Below, piece after piece: positions 15,541 through 23,998 of a stretch of 32,224 nucleotides of DNA (within the stretch, counting starts at the first letter, position 1; each line of letters opens with the position of its first letter). This DNA comes from Syntrophorhabdales bacterium (GTDB lineage: Bacteria; Desulfobacterota; Syntrophorhabdia; Syntrophorhabdales; Syntrophorhabdaceae): contig JAGPMK010000026.1 of the NCBI GenBank assembly GCA_018052995.1, positions 1-32,224 of the forward strand, read 5' to 3'. The notes under the pieces are model-generated. The model saw only the letters and a program-made list of their open reading frames with translations. It was not told where the DNA came from and searched no databases. The translations under genes and the position numbers were made by a program.

Positions 15541-17772
15541 TTATAAACGGGTTAGTTCTGTAATCAGGGTTGCTGCCCATTTGTATATATTATGTTCCTG
15601 AACGATTTCCTTCATTCTCTTCATACGGTTTTTCTTTTCCTCCTCATCCATGGTTACAGCCAGGTATATTGCATCAGCCATTGATTCTATATCATAGGGG
15701 TTTACAATGAGTGCATCTTTTAATTCCCTTGATGCACCTGCAAATTGGCTTAAAATTAGAACGCCTGAATCTTCGAGACAGGATGCCACATATTCCTTGG
15801 CAACAAGGTTCATACCATCATGGAGGGATGTAACCATACATAGGTCAGCAGCCATATAAAATGGCATAATTTTTTCGTGGGGGTGATTACCTTTTAAAAA
15901 AATGATAGGTTTCCAGTTTTTTGTTTGAAAACGCCAGTTGATGTCCTCTGCAATCTCTTCAACATGGGCAAGGAGGTCTCTGTAACGTTTAATATGGGTT
16001 CTACTGGGTGCACCGAACTCTATGAATGTAAACTTTTCTAAAAATTCGGGATATTTTTCAAAGAATCTATCAATGGCGCGGAAACGTTCAGGGATACCTT
16101 TTGTATAATCAACCCTGTCAACACCTATACCCAAATACGTTGAATTAATGCCCATCTGCCTGAAAAGACTTTCTTTTAAAGAATCCTTACTACTAACTAC
16201 CGCATCTTTTCGTGAAAATTCAGGGCTTATGCTTATGGGGAATGGTTTTACAAAGCTTATATGGCCTTTTATGCTGATAGAGAACTGTTCCCAGTCAATC
16301 TTTGATTCGAGAAATCTATCCACAGTATCAAGAAAATTGTTGCAGTAAAGTTGAATATGAAAACCTATGAGGTCAGCCCCGAGCATCCCTATGAGTATCT
16401 CCCTTACCCATGGGCATATCCCGTATGTTTCAGGGTTGGGCCAGGGTATATGCCAGAATATTGCCACCTTTGCGTCAGGTCTCTTGTCCTTTATTAAATA
16501 AGGTAAAAGGGCAAAGTGGTAATCCTGAACCAATATAAGGGGTGATTCTATATTTTCTATTTCTTCGATGGTGGCAAGGGCAAATTTTTCATTTACCTTT
16601 TGGTAATAGGACCAGTCATCGAGACGAAAAACAGGTCTTTCATGGGTGATATGACAGAGGGGCCATATACCTTCATTTGCAAAACCGTAATAGTAACCAT
16701 TCTCTTCCTCTTTTGTCAGCCATATCCTCTTTAATGTGTATAAAGGATTTTCAGGGGGAACCTTGATTTTATTATTTTCATCAACTACAAACCTGTCAGC
16801 CTCTCCGCTACCATGTGCAATCCATACGCCATCACATGCCCGCATTACAGGGTCAAGGGCAGTAACAAGACCTCCAGGGGGTATTATAGATGTTATTGAG
16901 CCATCTTTTTTTATATGCATATAAGGTTCTCTGTTGGATATAATAAACAGTTTTTTATCGCCTAATTCGCCTGAAATATGGGCTTTTAATCTTTCAGCAT
17001 CCCACACAGACTCTGTTATTGCCCGTGTCTGCTCTTTCTCCATCTTTTTTTGTGTCATAGAAAGGGTTTTTGCGAGATGTGAGACTTCTGTTATCAAGGG
17101 TGCAAGGATATCGCCTCTTGGGATTTCGGTTCTCTTTTTTTCTTTTTCGTTTCCTAGCCTCAAATCCCTTACCCATTCTGCAATCTGGGCTATGGGTCCT
17201 GTAATACTCCATTTTACAACAAGCAAAGTAATTATTATTATTACAATCGATAGAATTACGAAACGGATAAAATTATATTTCCAGATTTCTCTAAGCCTTA
17301 TATCAATAAACGAGGCATCCTGAAATAATGTAAGGGCTCCTATAATGTTGCCATCCTCATCTTCTAAAAACTTAGTATAAATAAATAGGTGTATATTGTT
17401 AATTTTTTTAAAACTATGTATTGCCCTTTTTTCAGAGATGGAGTTTAAAACCTGCGGAAGTATTAATGGCGCATGTTGTGATATAGCCTGCGTTGACGCA
17501 ATTACTTCACCCTGAACATTATTTACAATAACACCGTTTAATCTTTCACGGTTGCCAAATCTCTCAACAAAACGGTTTAGTTTTGTAAAGATTCTGGACT
17601 GAACAAGAGGGATGACAGATTCCTCAAGGCTTTCATTAAGAAGTATGGTTCTTCTCTCCAGTTCGCTGACAAGTCTTTGCCTTTCTATCTTGACCTGGTA
17701 GAATGAAAATGATACTGCCACAAGGGCAACAACAATCACAAGAGAGAATATAAGTCGTAGGGTTATTTTCAT
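15541..17772 (-). CDS. otsA: Membrane-anchored OtsA: sensor-HAMP module fused to trehalose-6-phosphate synthase
   Basis: A 743-aa protein, about 270 residues longer than classical OtsA. Residues 5-25 and 169-187 are transmembrane helices bracketing a ~140-residue extracytoplasmic domain (with VNNVQGEVIASTQ and ALTLFQDASF, CACHE-like). Residues 188-240 look like a HAMP linker (SITGPIAQIAEWVRDLRLGN), followed by a coiled coil. The GT20 domain runs from about 273: FIISNREPYMHIK, GGLVTALDPVM, VWIAHGSGEADR, VQDYHFALLPYLI, FWHIPWPNPETYG, GVDRVDYTKGIPERFRAID, and SLHDGMNLVAKEYVAS. It makes trehalose-6-phosphate from NDP-glucose and glucose-6-phosphate at the membrane. It is first in the operon, with a good promoter 50 nt upstream. 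Confidence 0.92.
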   Translation of the reverse strand: MKITLRLIFSLVIVVALVAVSFSFYQVKIERQRLVSELERRTILLNESLEESVIPLVQSRIFTKLNRFVERFGNRERLNGVIVNNVQGEVIASTQAISQHAPLILPQVLNSISEKRAIHSFKKINNIHLFIYTKFLEDEDGNIIGALTLFQDASFIDIRLREIWKYNFIRFVILSIVIIIITLLVVKWSITGPIAQIAEWVRDLRLGNEKEKKRTEIPRGDILAPLITEVSHLAKTLSMTQKKMEKEQTRAITESVWDAERLKAHISGELGDKKLFIISNREPYMHIKKDGSITSIIPPGGLVTALDPVMRACDGVWIAHGSGEADRFVVDENNKIKVPPENPLYTLKRIWLTKEEENGYYYGFANEGIWPLCHITHERPVFRLDDWSYYQKVNEKFALATIEEIENIESPLILVQDYHFALLPYLIKDKRPDAKVAIFWHIPWPNPETYGICPWVREILIGMLGADLIGFHIQLYCNNFLDTVDRFLESKIDWEQFSISIKGHISFVKPFPISISPEFSRKDAVVSSKDSLKESLFRQMGINSTYLGIGVDRVDYTKGIPERFRAIDRFFEKYPEFLEKFTFIEFGAPSRTHIKRYRDLLAHVEEIAEDINWRFQTKNWKPIIFLKGNHPHEKIMPFYMAADLCMVTSLHDGMNLVAKEYVASCLEDSGVLILSQFAGASRELKDALIVNPYDIESMADAIYLAVTMDEEEKKNRMKRMKEIVQEHNIYKWAATLITELTRL

Positions 17773-17824
17773 GATCAGAGTCCAATCCTTATTGTTGACT
17801 TTAGAATATTTTGTCTATTTTTTA

Positions 17825-17853
17825 AAGATAAATTTTGTATTGTGTATTGTCAA
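17825..17853 (-). promoter_or_regulatory. Sigma70-type promoter of the otsA operon
   Basis: On the minus strand a perfect TTGACA (17848-17853) is followed after 17 nt by TATCTT (17825-17830, 4 of 6). The predicted start near 17818 leaves a leader of about 45 nt before the otsA ATG. The -35 box lies inside a 17-mer, GTATTGTCAAAAGTTTT (17844-17860, + strand), that recurs exactly at 26934-26950 as the end of a MITE-like element. Confidence 0.5.
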
Positions 17854-17873
17854 AAGTTTTTCCTCACCCCTCG

Positions 17874-17896
17874 CCCTCCCCCAACAAAGGAGAGGG
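17874..17896. repeat. REP-like GC-rich hairpin, copy 1
   Basis: The arms CCCTCCCC and GGAGAGGG pair with one mismatch around AACAAA. It is preceded by CCTCACCCCTCG and lies 13 nt from the shared 17-mer at 17844-17860. The same pairing of 17-mer and CCCTC hairpin occurs at 26934-27031, so both belong to one dispersed repeat family. Confidence 0.5.
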
Positions 17897-18074
17897 TTTT
17901 TATATTTCAATATGTTTTGTGGCACCTTTTTTACAGATCCCTAATAAAGGCTGGTAGTGGGGAATAGAGATGATCCAAGAGATGAATCAGGCAGTTGCAG
18001 ACATAAGTTGTATGTGTCTATATAGTAAAAATTCATTTGTGCCAGGTTAAAATTGCTGGGGTTTTGCTAATGTT

Positions 18075-19289
18075 TTATACTATAATCCCGCCCCCTACCG
18101 GCACACCATCCTTTTCTATGATAAACCTTCCCATCTCAGGGATGTATGAAAAGGTATCGATGGCAAGGGGTTTTCTGGTCTTTATCCTGACCCTTGCCAC
18201 CTCACCTATCTCAAGGGTATCTGATTTTTCCTTTCTATCCATTGTGGCCGGGTCAAATTTCTCTCTGATCTCCATTGAACAGGGGCTTTCCTGGGTTGTG
18301 CATTTTATTGTAATGGCATCACCCTTTTTGTATTCCCCATAGAACCAGAATAGGTTTGCATCAAACCCCCTTTTTACATGGATGTCCTTTGTCCCTGCGA
18401 TAACATTACCCCTTTTGATGGGTTTGCCGTCTTTTATAATCAGTCCTATAGATTCGCCATATGATGCCTTTTCTACACCTTTTTTGAGAAATTTTTTTAT
18501 CTCCACTATTTTACATTGCCTGTTTTTGGGAAAGACATATGTCTCCATCCCTGGCTCTACCTCCCCTGATTCTATCCTGCCCACATAGATAGTCTCCCTG
18601 CTTATTCTGTAGACATCCTGGACAGGGAACCGGAAGGGTCTTTTCTCAAATGCCTTGAATGTTAATTCATCTAATGCCTCAAAAAGACATGGCCCATTAT
18701 ACCAGTTAATGGTGTTATCCCTTCTTGCCACATTTATCCCTGATAGGGCAGAGATGGGTATGAAAAATTTGGGCCTTATAGAGATAGCAGAAAAGAATTC
18801 ATCTATCTCCCTTACAACCCTGTCGAAAACCTCCTTTGAATAACCCACAAGATCCATCTTGTTTATAAGGACACACACATCTTTAATGCCCACCATGCCT
18901 AATAGGTATGCATGTCTTTTTGTTTGCTCCCTTATCCCTTCGTTGGCATCGATGATTAAAACCGCTGCCTCTGCGTAGGATGCGCCGGTGATCATATTCC
19001 TTAAAAACTCCTTATGACCAGGGGCATCAATAATGACGTATTTTCTTTTCTGTGTCTGGAAGTATATCTGTGTAGTGTCAATGGTGATACCTTTCTCTCT
19101 CTCCTCCTCTAAGGCATCGAGGACAAAGGCAAACTCTGTGTGCTTGCCAAGCATAGACGATGTCTCGGTTATCTCGTGATACCTGTCTTCCTTCAAAACC
19201 CCTGTATCATAAAGCAACCTGCCGATAAGGGTGCTTTTTCCATGATCTATGTGACCTGTTATAACTATTGGTAGCGCTAACTGTTCCAT
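18075..19289 (-). CDS. cysN: Sulfate adenylyltransferase subunit 1 (CysN-like GTPase)
   Basis: A 404-aa translation-factor-like GTPase. P-loop [15 protein letters not shown], switch [19 protein letters not shown], and NKMDLVGY are intact, followed by beta-barrel domains ([35 protein letters not shown]). It is shorter than E. coli CysN and has no APS-kinase (CysC) extension. Its P-loop reads GHIDHGKST, nearer EF-Tu/EF-1alpha than the usual G-S-V-D-D-G-K-S-T of CysN. With CysD it forms ATP sulfurylase, in which GTP hydrolysis drives APS formation from ATP and sulfate. It is the last gene of the operon, 18 nt after cysD. Confidence 0.88.
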   Translation of the reverse strand: MEQLALPIVITGHIDHGKSTLIGRLLYDTGVLKEDRYHEITETSSMLGKHTEFAFVLDALEEEREKGITIDTTQIYFQTQKRKYVIIDAPGHKEFLRNMITGASYAEAAVLIIDANEGIREQTKRHAYLLGMVGIKDVCVLINKMDLVGYSKEVFDRVVREIDEFFSAISIRPKFFIPISALSGINVARRDNTINWYNGPCLFEALDELTFKAFEKRPFRFPVQDVYRISRETIYVGRIESGEVEPGMETYVFPKNRQCKIVEIKKFLKKGVEKASYGESIGLIIKDGKPIKRGNVIAGTKDIHVKRGFDANLFWFYGEYKKGDAITIKCTTQESPCSMEIREKFDPATMDRKEKSDTLEIGEVARVRIKTRKPLAIDTFSYIPEMGRFIIEKDGVPVGGGIIV

Positions 19290-19307
19290 TTATTTCGCCT
19301 CCTTTTT

Positions 19308-20111
19308 TTACATATACCCAAGTGCCCTTAATTTCTGCATAGTATAGATATTCTCCTTGTCCTGTGCCCTTCCTGCCCTCTCTGATTGTTTTGATGTCCT
19401 TACCTCTTCAATGATGTCATCTATTGTTGAGGCACTTGATTCTATAGGAGAACAGCAGGGGACACACCCAATACTCCTGTATCTCTTTCCCTCTTTGCTA
19501 AGATAGAGATCAACAATCGGGAGACCCTCTCTTTTTATATACTGCCATATATCGAGTTCAGTAAAATGCAGTATAGGGTGAACCCTATAGTGCTCCTCTG
19601 CATAAAGAAATGATTTGTATTGATCCCATATCTCGGCGGGCTGATTCTCATAGTCCCATTGAAACTGTTCATCCCTTGGCGAGAAATATCTCTCCTTTGC
19701 CCTAATGCCATGTTCATCCCTTCTAATCCCAAGAAATATTGCCTTGAATCCGTATTTTTTTATAACCTGTTTTAATGCATTTGTTTTAAGTTCTGTGCAA
19801 CACTCAAGCTTCATGCCCTTACCAGGTCCCATGCCCTCTGCAAGTTTTTCCTCATTTCTGCCTACAATAAGCTCAAAGCCCCACTCCTTTGAAAGCCTAT
19901 CCCTGAATTGATACATCTCAGGGAATTTATAGCTTGTGTCTATGTGGATGATAGGAAAGGGTATCTTGCCAAAAAATGCCTTTCTGATAAGCCACAGAAG
20001 GGTTGTTGAATCCTTACCTACAGACCAGAGCATGGCAATATTTCTGAATCTATAGTATGCCTCTCTTATTATATATATGCTTTTACTCTCAAGCATGTCG
20101 TAATGGTCCAT
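19308..20111 (-). CDS. cysD: Sulfate adenylyltransferase subunit 2 (ATP sulfurylase catalytic subunit)
   Basis: A 267-aa PP-loop protein. SVGKDSTTLLWLIRKAFFG is the ATP-binding loop. FPIIHIDTSYKFPEMYQFRD, FLGIRRDEHGIRAKERYFSPRD and ELDIWQYIKREGLPIVDLY follow the E. coli CysD order, and RYRSIGCVPCCSPIES matches the late RxRTLGCWP block but with a Cys pair. It is some 35 residues shorter than E. coli CysD, having lost an insertion before this block. It ends TMQKLRALGYM where E. coli CysD ends near KKRQGYF. It transfers AMP to sulfate, giving APS for reduction or sulfation. It is preceded by a phosphatase-superfamily gene after 12 nt. Confidence 0.93.
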   Translation of the reverse strand: MDHYDMLESKSIYIIREAYYRFRNIAMLWSVGKDSTTLLWLIRKAFFGKIPFPIIHIDTSYKFPEMYQFRDRLSKEWGFELIVGRNEEKLAEGMGPGKGMKLECCTELKTNALKQVIKKYGFKAIFLGIRRDEHGIRAKERYFSPRDEQFQWDYENQPAEIWDQYKSFLYAEEHYRVHPILHFTELDIWQYIKREGLPIVDLYLSKEGKRYRSIGCVPCCSPIESSASTIDDIIEEVRTSKQSERAGRAQDKENIYTMQKLRALGYM

Positions 20112-20123
20112 GTATATTCCTCC

Positions 20124-21401
20124 TTATCTTTTCTCAAAATAATCTTTTATAATCCCTGACGGAAACTCAATATTTATCTCCTTATTGATTTTTATGTCCT
20201 CAGGTGTAATTAGCACCGCATTATCCCATGTGTGCATGCCCTGAAATATATCCCTTGTGAAAACATTATCTTTTCTGAGATTGCCTTTAAGGTCATAACC
20301 CCTCCTGGGAATACACACAAGGTCTGGCGCCTGTTGCATAAAATTACCTTTGTAGATATCTTCTTTTTCAAAGATTTGACTGATTACCGAAACCCCATTC
20401 CCATCCCTCAGATTAAAGAGCACCTCCTTTATTTTCTTTCTTACTGTTTCAGCCCCATCCTCTTTAACACAGCCTCTTGGGTATCTATTTTCATAGTTTA
20501 TATAGATTCTCCCTGGGTCCATGGCAAAGGCTATAGTTCCTGTATCTATCCTTTCATAGAATTCCCTTGTCTTATCTATCCTCAAGATGCCAGCCTCTTG
20601 AAGGTATGCGTTTAGGTTTACCTCGGTTTTTAGTTTCTCGAATCCGTGGTCAGAGAGGACAAGAAACAGTATATCATCACCATATCTTTTTATGGCTGTA
20701 TTATATATACTGGTTATGAATCTATCCACCTTTCTATAAAAACTATCAAATAATGGGGTGTCTTTTTCATTAAAAAAGAAATGGTGTAGCCTGTCTGTCT
20801 CTGTAATACAAACAACGGCTATATCCCAGTCTTCCTCGCCCAGGAGTTTTTTTGATATCCCCTCTCTTATCTTCATACTTTCAATAAGGTCATTATAGAA
20901 TCCATCCCTATCCTCCCTTGCCTTTAACAGGTCTACATCTATGATATAGCCCATGTCTTTCAGGATAGGGATATAATTGCCAGGATAGACGGCCTTATCA
21001 AAATCTATTGCCACAAAACCTGAGACCAGAAGCCCATCCACAGGGAAGGCAGGATAGGTGTTGGGGATATTCAAAATAATGGATCTTTTAATCCTCTTTT
21101 GTTCCCTGAGAGATTGCCAGAACAGGGGTGCCTTTATGTCTCTTGAGTTGGGGAAGTAGAGCTCATAGGTATTCAGGGCAAGCTCGGTAAACCCGAATAT
21201 ACCATGTTCAGCGGGATTTGCACCTGTCATAAACGATGTCCAGGAGACGCTTGATATATCAGGGAGGGATGCATGCATGCGGTGAAGCCTGTAGCCTGAA
21301 TCAATTATTTTTTTCAGTCCCTCCATGCAGCCTTTTTCAATGAGACCCTGTAAAAGCTCGTAGGGAACACCATCTATACCGATTATAAGCGCCTTCTTCA
21401 T
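20124..21401 (-). CDS. Alkaline phosphatase superfamily protein (NPP-like), in the Pst/CysDN operon
   Basis: A 425-aa cytoplasmic-looking protein. IIGIDGVPYELL supplies the first metal Asp (Asp10), and the nucleophile block SSVSWTSFMTGANPAEHGI places a Ser (Ser50 by eye) where NPP enzymes have Thr. Further metal sites are TETDRLHHFFF, LVLSDHGFEKL and GMHTWDN. It is a shorter relative of the protein at 7688-9304 and lacks that protein's LRALGY tail. It lies between pstB (28 nt) and cysD (12 nt). It may act on a phosphate or sulfate ester or anhydride, possibly an adenylyl compound such as APS; this is inference from position only. Confidence 0.82.
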   Translation of the reverse strand: MKKALIIGIDGVPYELLQGLIEKGCMEGLKKIIDSGYRLHRMHASLPDISSVSWTSFMTGANPAEHGIFGFTELALNTYELYFPNSRDIKAPLFWQSLREQKRIKRSIILNIPNTYPAFPVDGLLVSGFVAIDFDKAVYPGNYIPILKDMGYIIDVDLLKAREDRDGFYNDLIESMKIREGISKKLLGEEDWDIAVVCITETDRLHHFFFNEKDTPLFDSFYRKVDRFITSIYNTAIKRYGDDILFLVLSDHGFEKLKTEVNLNAYLQEAGILRIDKTREFYERIDTGTIAFAMDPGRIYINYENRYPRGCVKEDGAETVRKKIKEVLFNLRDGNGVSVISQIFEKEDIYKGNFMQQAPDLVCIPRRGYDLKGNLRKDNVFTRDIFQGMHTWDNAVLITPEDIKINKEINIEFPSGIIKDYFEKR

Positions 21402-21429
21402 TTGTTTTTTTCTATCTCCTGCCTTTTTT

Positions 21430-22254
21430 TCAGCTTATCTCCCCAGAGATATATGCCCTTGTTCTTTTATCATTGGGGGAGCCAAAGAATTCCCCTGCCT
21501 CCCCATGCTCCACAAGTTCACCCAGATATAGAAATATGACATAATCTGCAACCCTTCTTGCCTGTCTCAAAATATGGGTAACAACAACTATGGTATATCT
21601 TTTTTTGAGAAGCCTGAATTGTCTTTCTATTAGCTGTGCCGAGATAGGGTCAAGGGCAGAGGTTGGCTCATCGGCAAGGATGACCTCAGGCTCCACTGCC
21701 AGTGCCCTTGCAAGGCTAAGCCTCTGTTGTTGACCAATAGAGAGCCTTGATGCTGGTTCATTGAGCCTGTCTTTTACCTCATCCCATAGCCCCGCAAGAC
21801 TGAGATAACACTCAACAAGCATGTCCATTGCCTTACCTTTTTTACCAATGTTGCCGATATGCAGGACATCGTTCGAAATTAGCCCCTCTATCTGGCTTTT
21901 AATCTGTCCATCTGTAAGCCTGTGCACCTTGGGACCAAAGGCTATGTTATCATATATAGACATGGGAAGGGGGTAGGGCCTTTGGGACATGAAACCTACT
22001 TTTTTTCTCAGGGAGAGGATATCTGTTTTTGGGTCGTATATATCTACACCGTCTATAAGGACATTGCCTCGGACTGTCACATCATCATTTAACTCAAGAA
22101 GTCTATTTATACTCTTTAAAAGCGTTGTCTTGCCGCAGCCAGAGGGACCAATTATAGCAGTAATACGACCATCAGGTATATCTACTGTCACATCATTTAG
22201 TATTTTTTGTGTTCCATATGTGACAGCAAGATTTCGAAGGCTTATATGTGACAT
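21430..22254 (-). CDS. pstB: Phosphate-type ABC transporter ATP-binding protein
   Basis: A 274-aa ABC ATPase. Walker A is GPSGCGKTTLLKSINRL, followed by the Q-loop region KKVGFMSQRPYPLPMSIYDNIAFG and the PstB-typical GLWDEVKDRLNEPASRLSIGQQQR (signature LSIGQ instead of LSGGQ). Walker B is EVILADEPTSALDP, then VVVTHILRQARRVADYVIFL with the H-loop. The WDEVKDRL segment is specific to PstB. It powers the importer formed with the PstA and PstC genes just upstream. Which anion is moved is open because the binding protein is unusual. Confidence 0.92.
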   Translation of the reverse strand: MSHISLRNLAVTYGTQKILNDVTVDIPDGRITAIIGPSGCGKTTLLKSINRLLELNDDVTVRGNVLIDGVDIYDPKTDILSLRKKVGFMSQRPYPLPMSIYDNIAFGPKVHRLTDGQIKSQIEGLISNDVLHIGNIGKKGKAMDMLVECYLSLAGLWDEVKDRLNEPASRLSIGQQQRLSLARALAVEPEVILADEPTSALDPISAQLIERQFRLLKKRYTIVVVTHILRQARRVADYVIFLYLGELVEHGEAGEFFGSPNDKRTRAYISGEIS

Positions 22255-22259
22255 ACACC

Positions 22260-23108
22260 CTACCTCACTATATGTCTTGAAAAACGTCTGCCTATGATCC
22301 TTGAGAATACACTAACCAGTATTACAATAAAAAGAAGGACCAGGGCAGAGGCATACGCCCGTTGTTGAACCTCTGGAATAGGTGTGGTTATCTGAAAGAA
22401 TACAGCAAGTGGTAAGGATGCCACCGGGTCAAATAATGATTTGGGGATATAGTCTGTGTAACCTGCTGTAAACAAAATGGATGCGGCGTCACCTATTCCC
22501 CTTCCAAAGGCAAGAAGTATTGCCGTTGTTATTCCTGGGAGGGATTGTCTCAGGACAACAGCAATAGTTGTTTCGAGCTTGGTTGTCCCCAATGTATAGG
22601 ATACCTCTTTCAATTCATGGGGAACCATCCTTATTACCTCTTCCATAGAACGAACCATAATGGGCAGCATAAGAAGTGCAAGGACAATGATACCCCCCAG
22701 CAGTGATGCCCTTACACCAAAATATACCATCACAATAAAACCAAAGGCACCATATACAATGGATGGCGTTCCCCACAAAACATCAAGGATAAGCCTACTA
22801 AAATCTGCAATACGTCTGTTCGAATACTCTTTCTGTAGACTAAGGGCAACCGGGAGACTGATGATTATGGCAATAATAGATGCACCAAAGGCAAGATATA
22901 CAGAGCCAACAATTGCATTTGCAATGCCCCCTTCCTTCCCCAGGTAATAACCCCCTTTCGGGGTATCAATGAGCATGGATATATTGAGTGCTGGCGCACC
23001 TTTTACAACAACCAAGACTATAATGCCACAAAGAATAATCATTACTATGGCAAGGGATAGGATCATAAGCCCCTTGAATATCTTTTCCACAACCTGCCTT
23101 GGGATCAT
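22260..23108 (-). CDS. pstA: Phosphate-type ABC transporter permease PstA
   Basis: A 282-aa permease with six predicted helices. The cytoplasmic EAA-like loop ELKEVSYTLGTTKLETTIAV contacts the ATPase. AFGRGIGDAASILFTAGYTDY and SLFDPVASLPLAVFFQ are PstA-type features. It begins on the last base of pstC (TAATG-type overlap at 23108) and ends 5 nt before pstB, so the permeases and ATPase are tightly coupled. Confidence 0.92.
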   Translation of the reverse strand: MIPRQVVEKIFKGLMILSLAIVMIILCGIIVLVVVKGAPALNISMLIDTPKGGYYLGKEGGIANAIVGSVYLAFGASIIAIIISLPVALSLQKEYSNRRIADFSRLILDVLWGTPSIVYGAFGFIVMVYFGVRASLLGGIIVLALLMLPIMVRSMEEVIRMVPHELKEVSYTLGTTKLETTIAVVLRQSLPGITTAILLAFGRGIGDAASILFTAGYTDYIPKSLFDPVASLPLAVFFQITTPIPEVQQRAYASALVLLFIVILVSVFSRIIGRRFSRHIVR

Positions 23109-23995
23109 TAGGTCCCCTTCCTTTCTATCTTCAGTAATGTCAGGTTTGCAGCAAGGCTGAAGATGCCAACTACAAGCATAAGGATAAAGGCAGCAAAAAG
23201 AAGTGCTGAATCATATAGGGGCAATGACATCATCTCACCATAGTTGTTGGCAATAAGGGCAGGCAAAGGGTATGCCGGGTCAAATAGTGAGGTGGGGATC
23301 TTTGGAACATTTCCAACCACCATCATCACGGCTATTGTCTCGCCAAAGGCACGGGCAAAACCAAGGACAATAGCTGCAACAATACCTCTTTTTGCTATCC
23401 TGAATAGAACATGCCTTATTGTCTCCCATCTTGTTGCACCGAGGGCAATGGATGCCTCCCTTGCCTCCTGGGGTATTGACCTCAACACCTCCAGCGTAAC
23501 AGAGATGATTACAGGGCATACCATGATTGCAAGTATAATACCACCTGCAAGGAGACTATACCCTGTTGTCTTGACACCAAGTATATTGCCGATAATCTTG
23601 ACAAAAGGTACTATAGCTATCACACCACAGAGCCCGTATATAACAGAGGGTATCCCTGCAAGGACATCAATGGTGAGGTGGACAACCTCTCTATAATGTT
23701 TTTTAGCAAACTCAGAAAGATATATGGCACAGAGAAGGCACGGCACAATCGATAGGGCCATAGCGATTACAGTTACCTCTATGGTCCCAATAATGAATGG
23801 GAAAAAACCAAATTCACCTCTTAACGGATGCCATGATGTGCCTAAAATTAATTGATATATACTTTGCGATTTAAGGATTGGGTATGATTTTATAAAAAGA
23901 ATCAGTGCCATTAAGAAGGCTATGGAGTTTATAAAAATCAATGAAGACCGTATTGTGATCCCTGATGAGATGTCTTTTAACCTTCGGATATCCAT
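23108..23995 (-). CDS. pstC: Phosphate-type ABC transporter permease PstC
   Basis: A 295-aa permease with six helices. SIPQEAREASIALGATRWETIRHVLF is the EAA loop, and GFARAFGETIAVMMVVGN plus SLFDPAYPLPALIANNYGEM are typical of PstC. The N-terminus is short and hydrophobic (SLIFINSIAFLMALILFI). It lies 3 nt after the binding-protein gene and overlaps pstA by one base. The permease motifs themselves show no clear departure from the phosphate family. Confidence 0.92.
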   Translation of the reverse strand: MDIRRLKDISSGITIRSSLIFINSIAFLMALILFIKSYPILKSQSIYQLILGTSWHPLRGEFGFFPFIIGTIEVTVIAMALSIVPCLLCAIYLSEFAKKHYREVVHLTIDVLAGIPSVIYGLCGVIAIVPFVKIIGNILGVKTTGYSLLAGGIILAIMVCPVIISVTLEVLRSIPQEAREASIALGATRWETIRHVLFRIAKRGIVAAIVLGFARAFGETIAVMMVVGNVPKIPTSLFDPAYPLPALIANNYGEMMSLPLYDSALLFAAFILMLVVGIFSLAANLTLLKIERKGT

Positions 23996-23998
23996 AAT

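Larger units (their letters stand above)
17773..18074. other. Gene-free stretch between cysN and otsA with a REP-like hairpin
   Basis: This 302-nt gap holds the otsA promoter, then a GC-rich hairpin CCCTCCCC (17874-17881) / GGAGAGGG (17889-17896) with one mismatch, followed on the + strand by five T. That is the same kind of CCCTC/GAGGG hairpin as at 26991-27031. The remainder (about 17905-18074) contains only a 26-codon ORF (17970-18050) that I do not consider real. No clear rho-independent terminator for the cysN transcript is visible. Confidence 0.6.

Noticed and set aside
17874-17901. Hairpin plus T-run as an intrinsic terminator
   Set aside because: It has terminator shape only on the + strand, where no gene precedes it; both flanking operons run on the - strand, so it is listed as a REP-like repeat.
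17970-18050. 26-codon ORF MIQEMNQAVADIS... between cysN and otsA
   Set aside because: It vaguely recalls a chemotaxis-receptor tail, but it is too short, has no good ribosome-binding site and nothing around it supports a gene.
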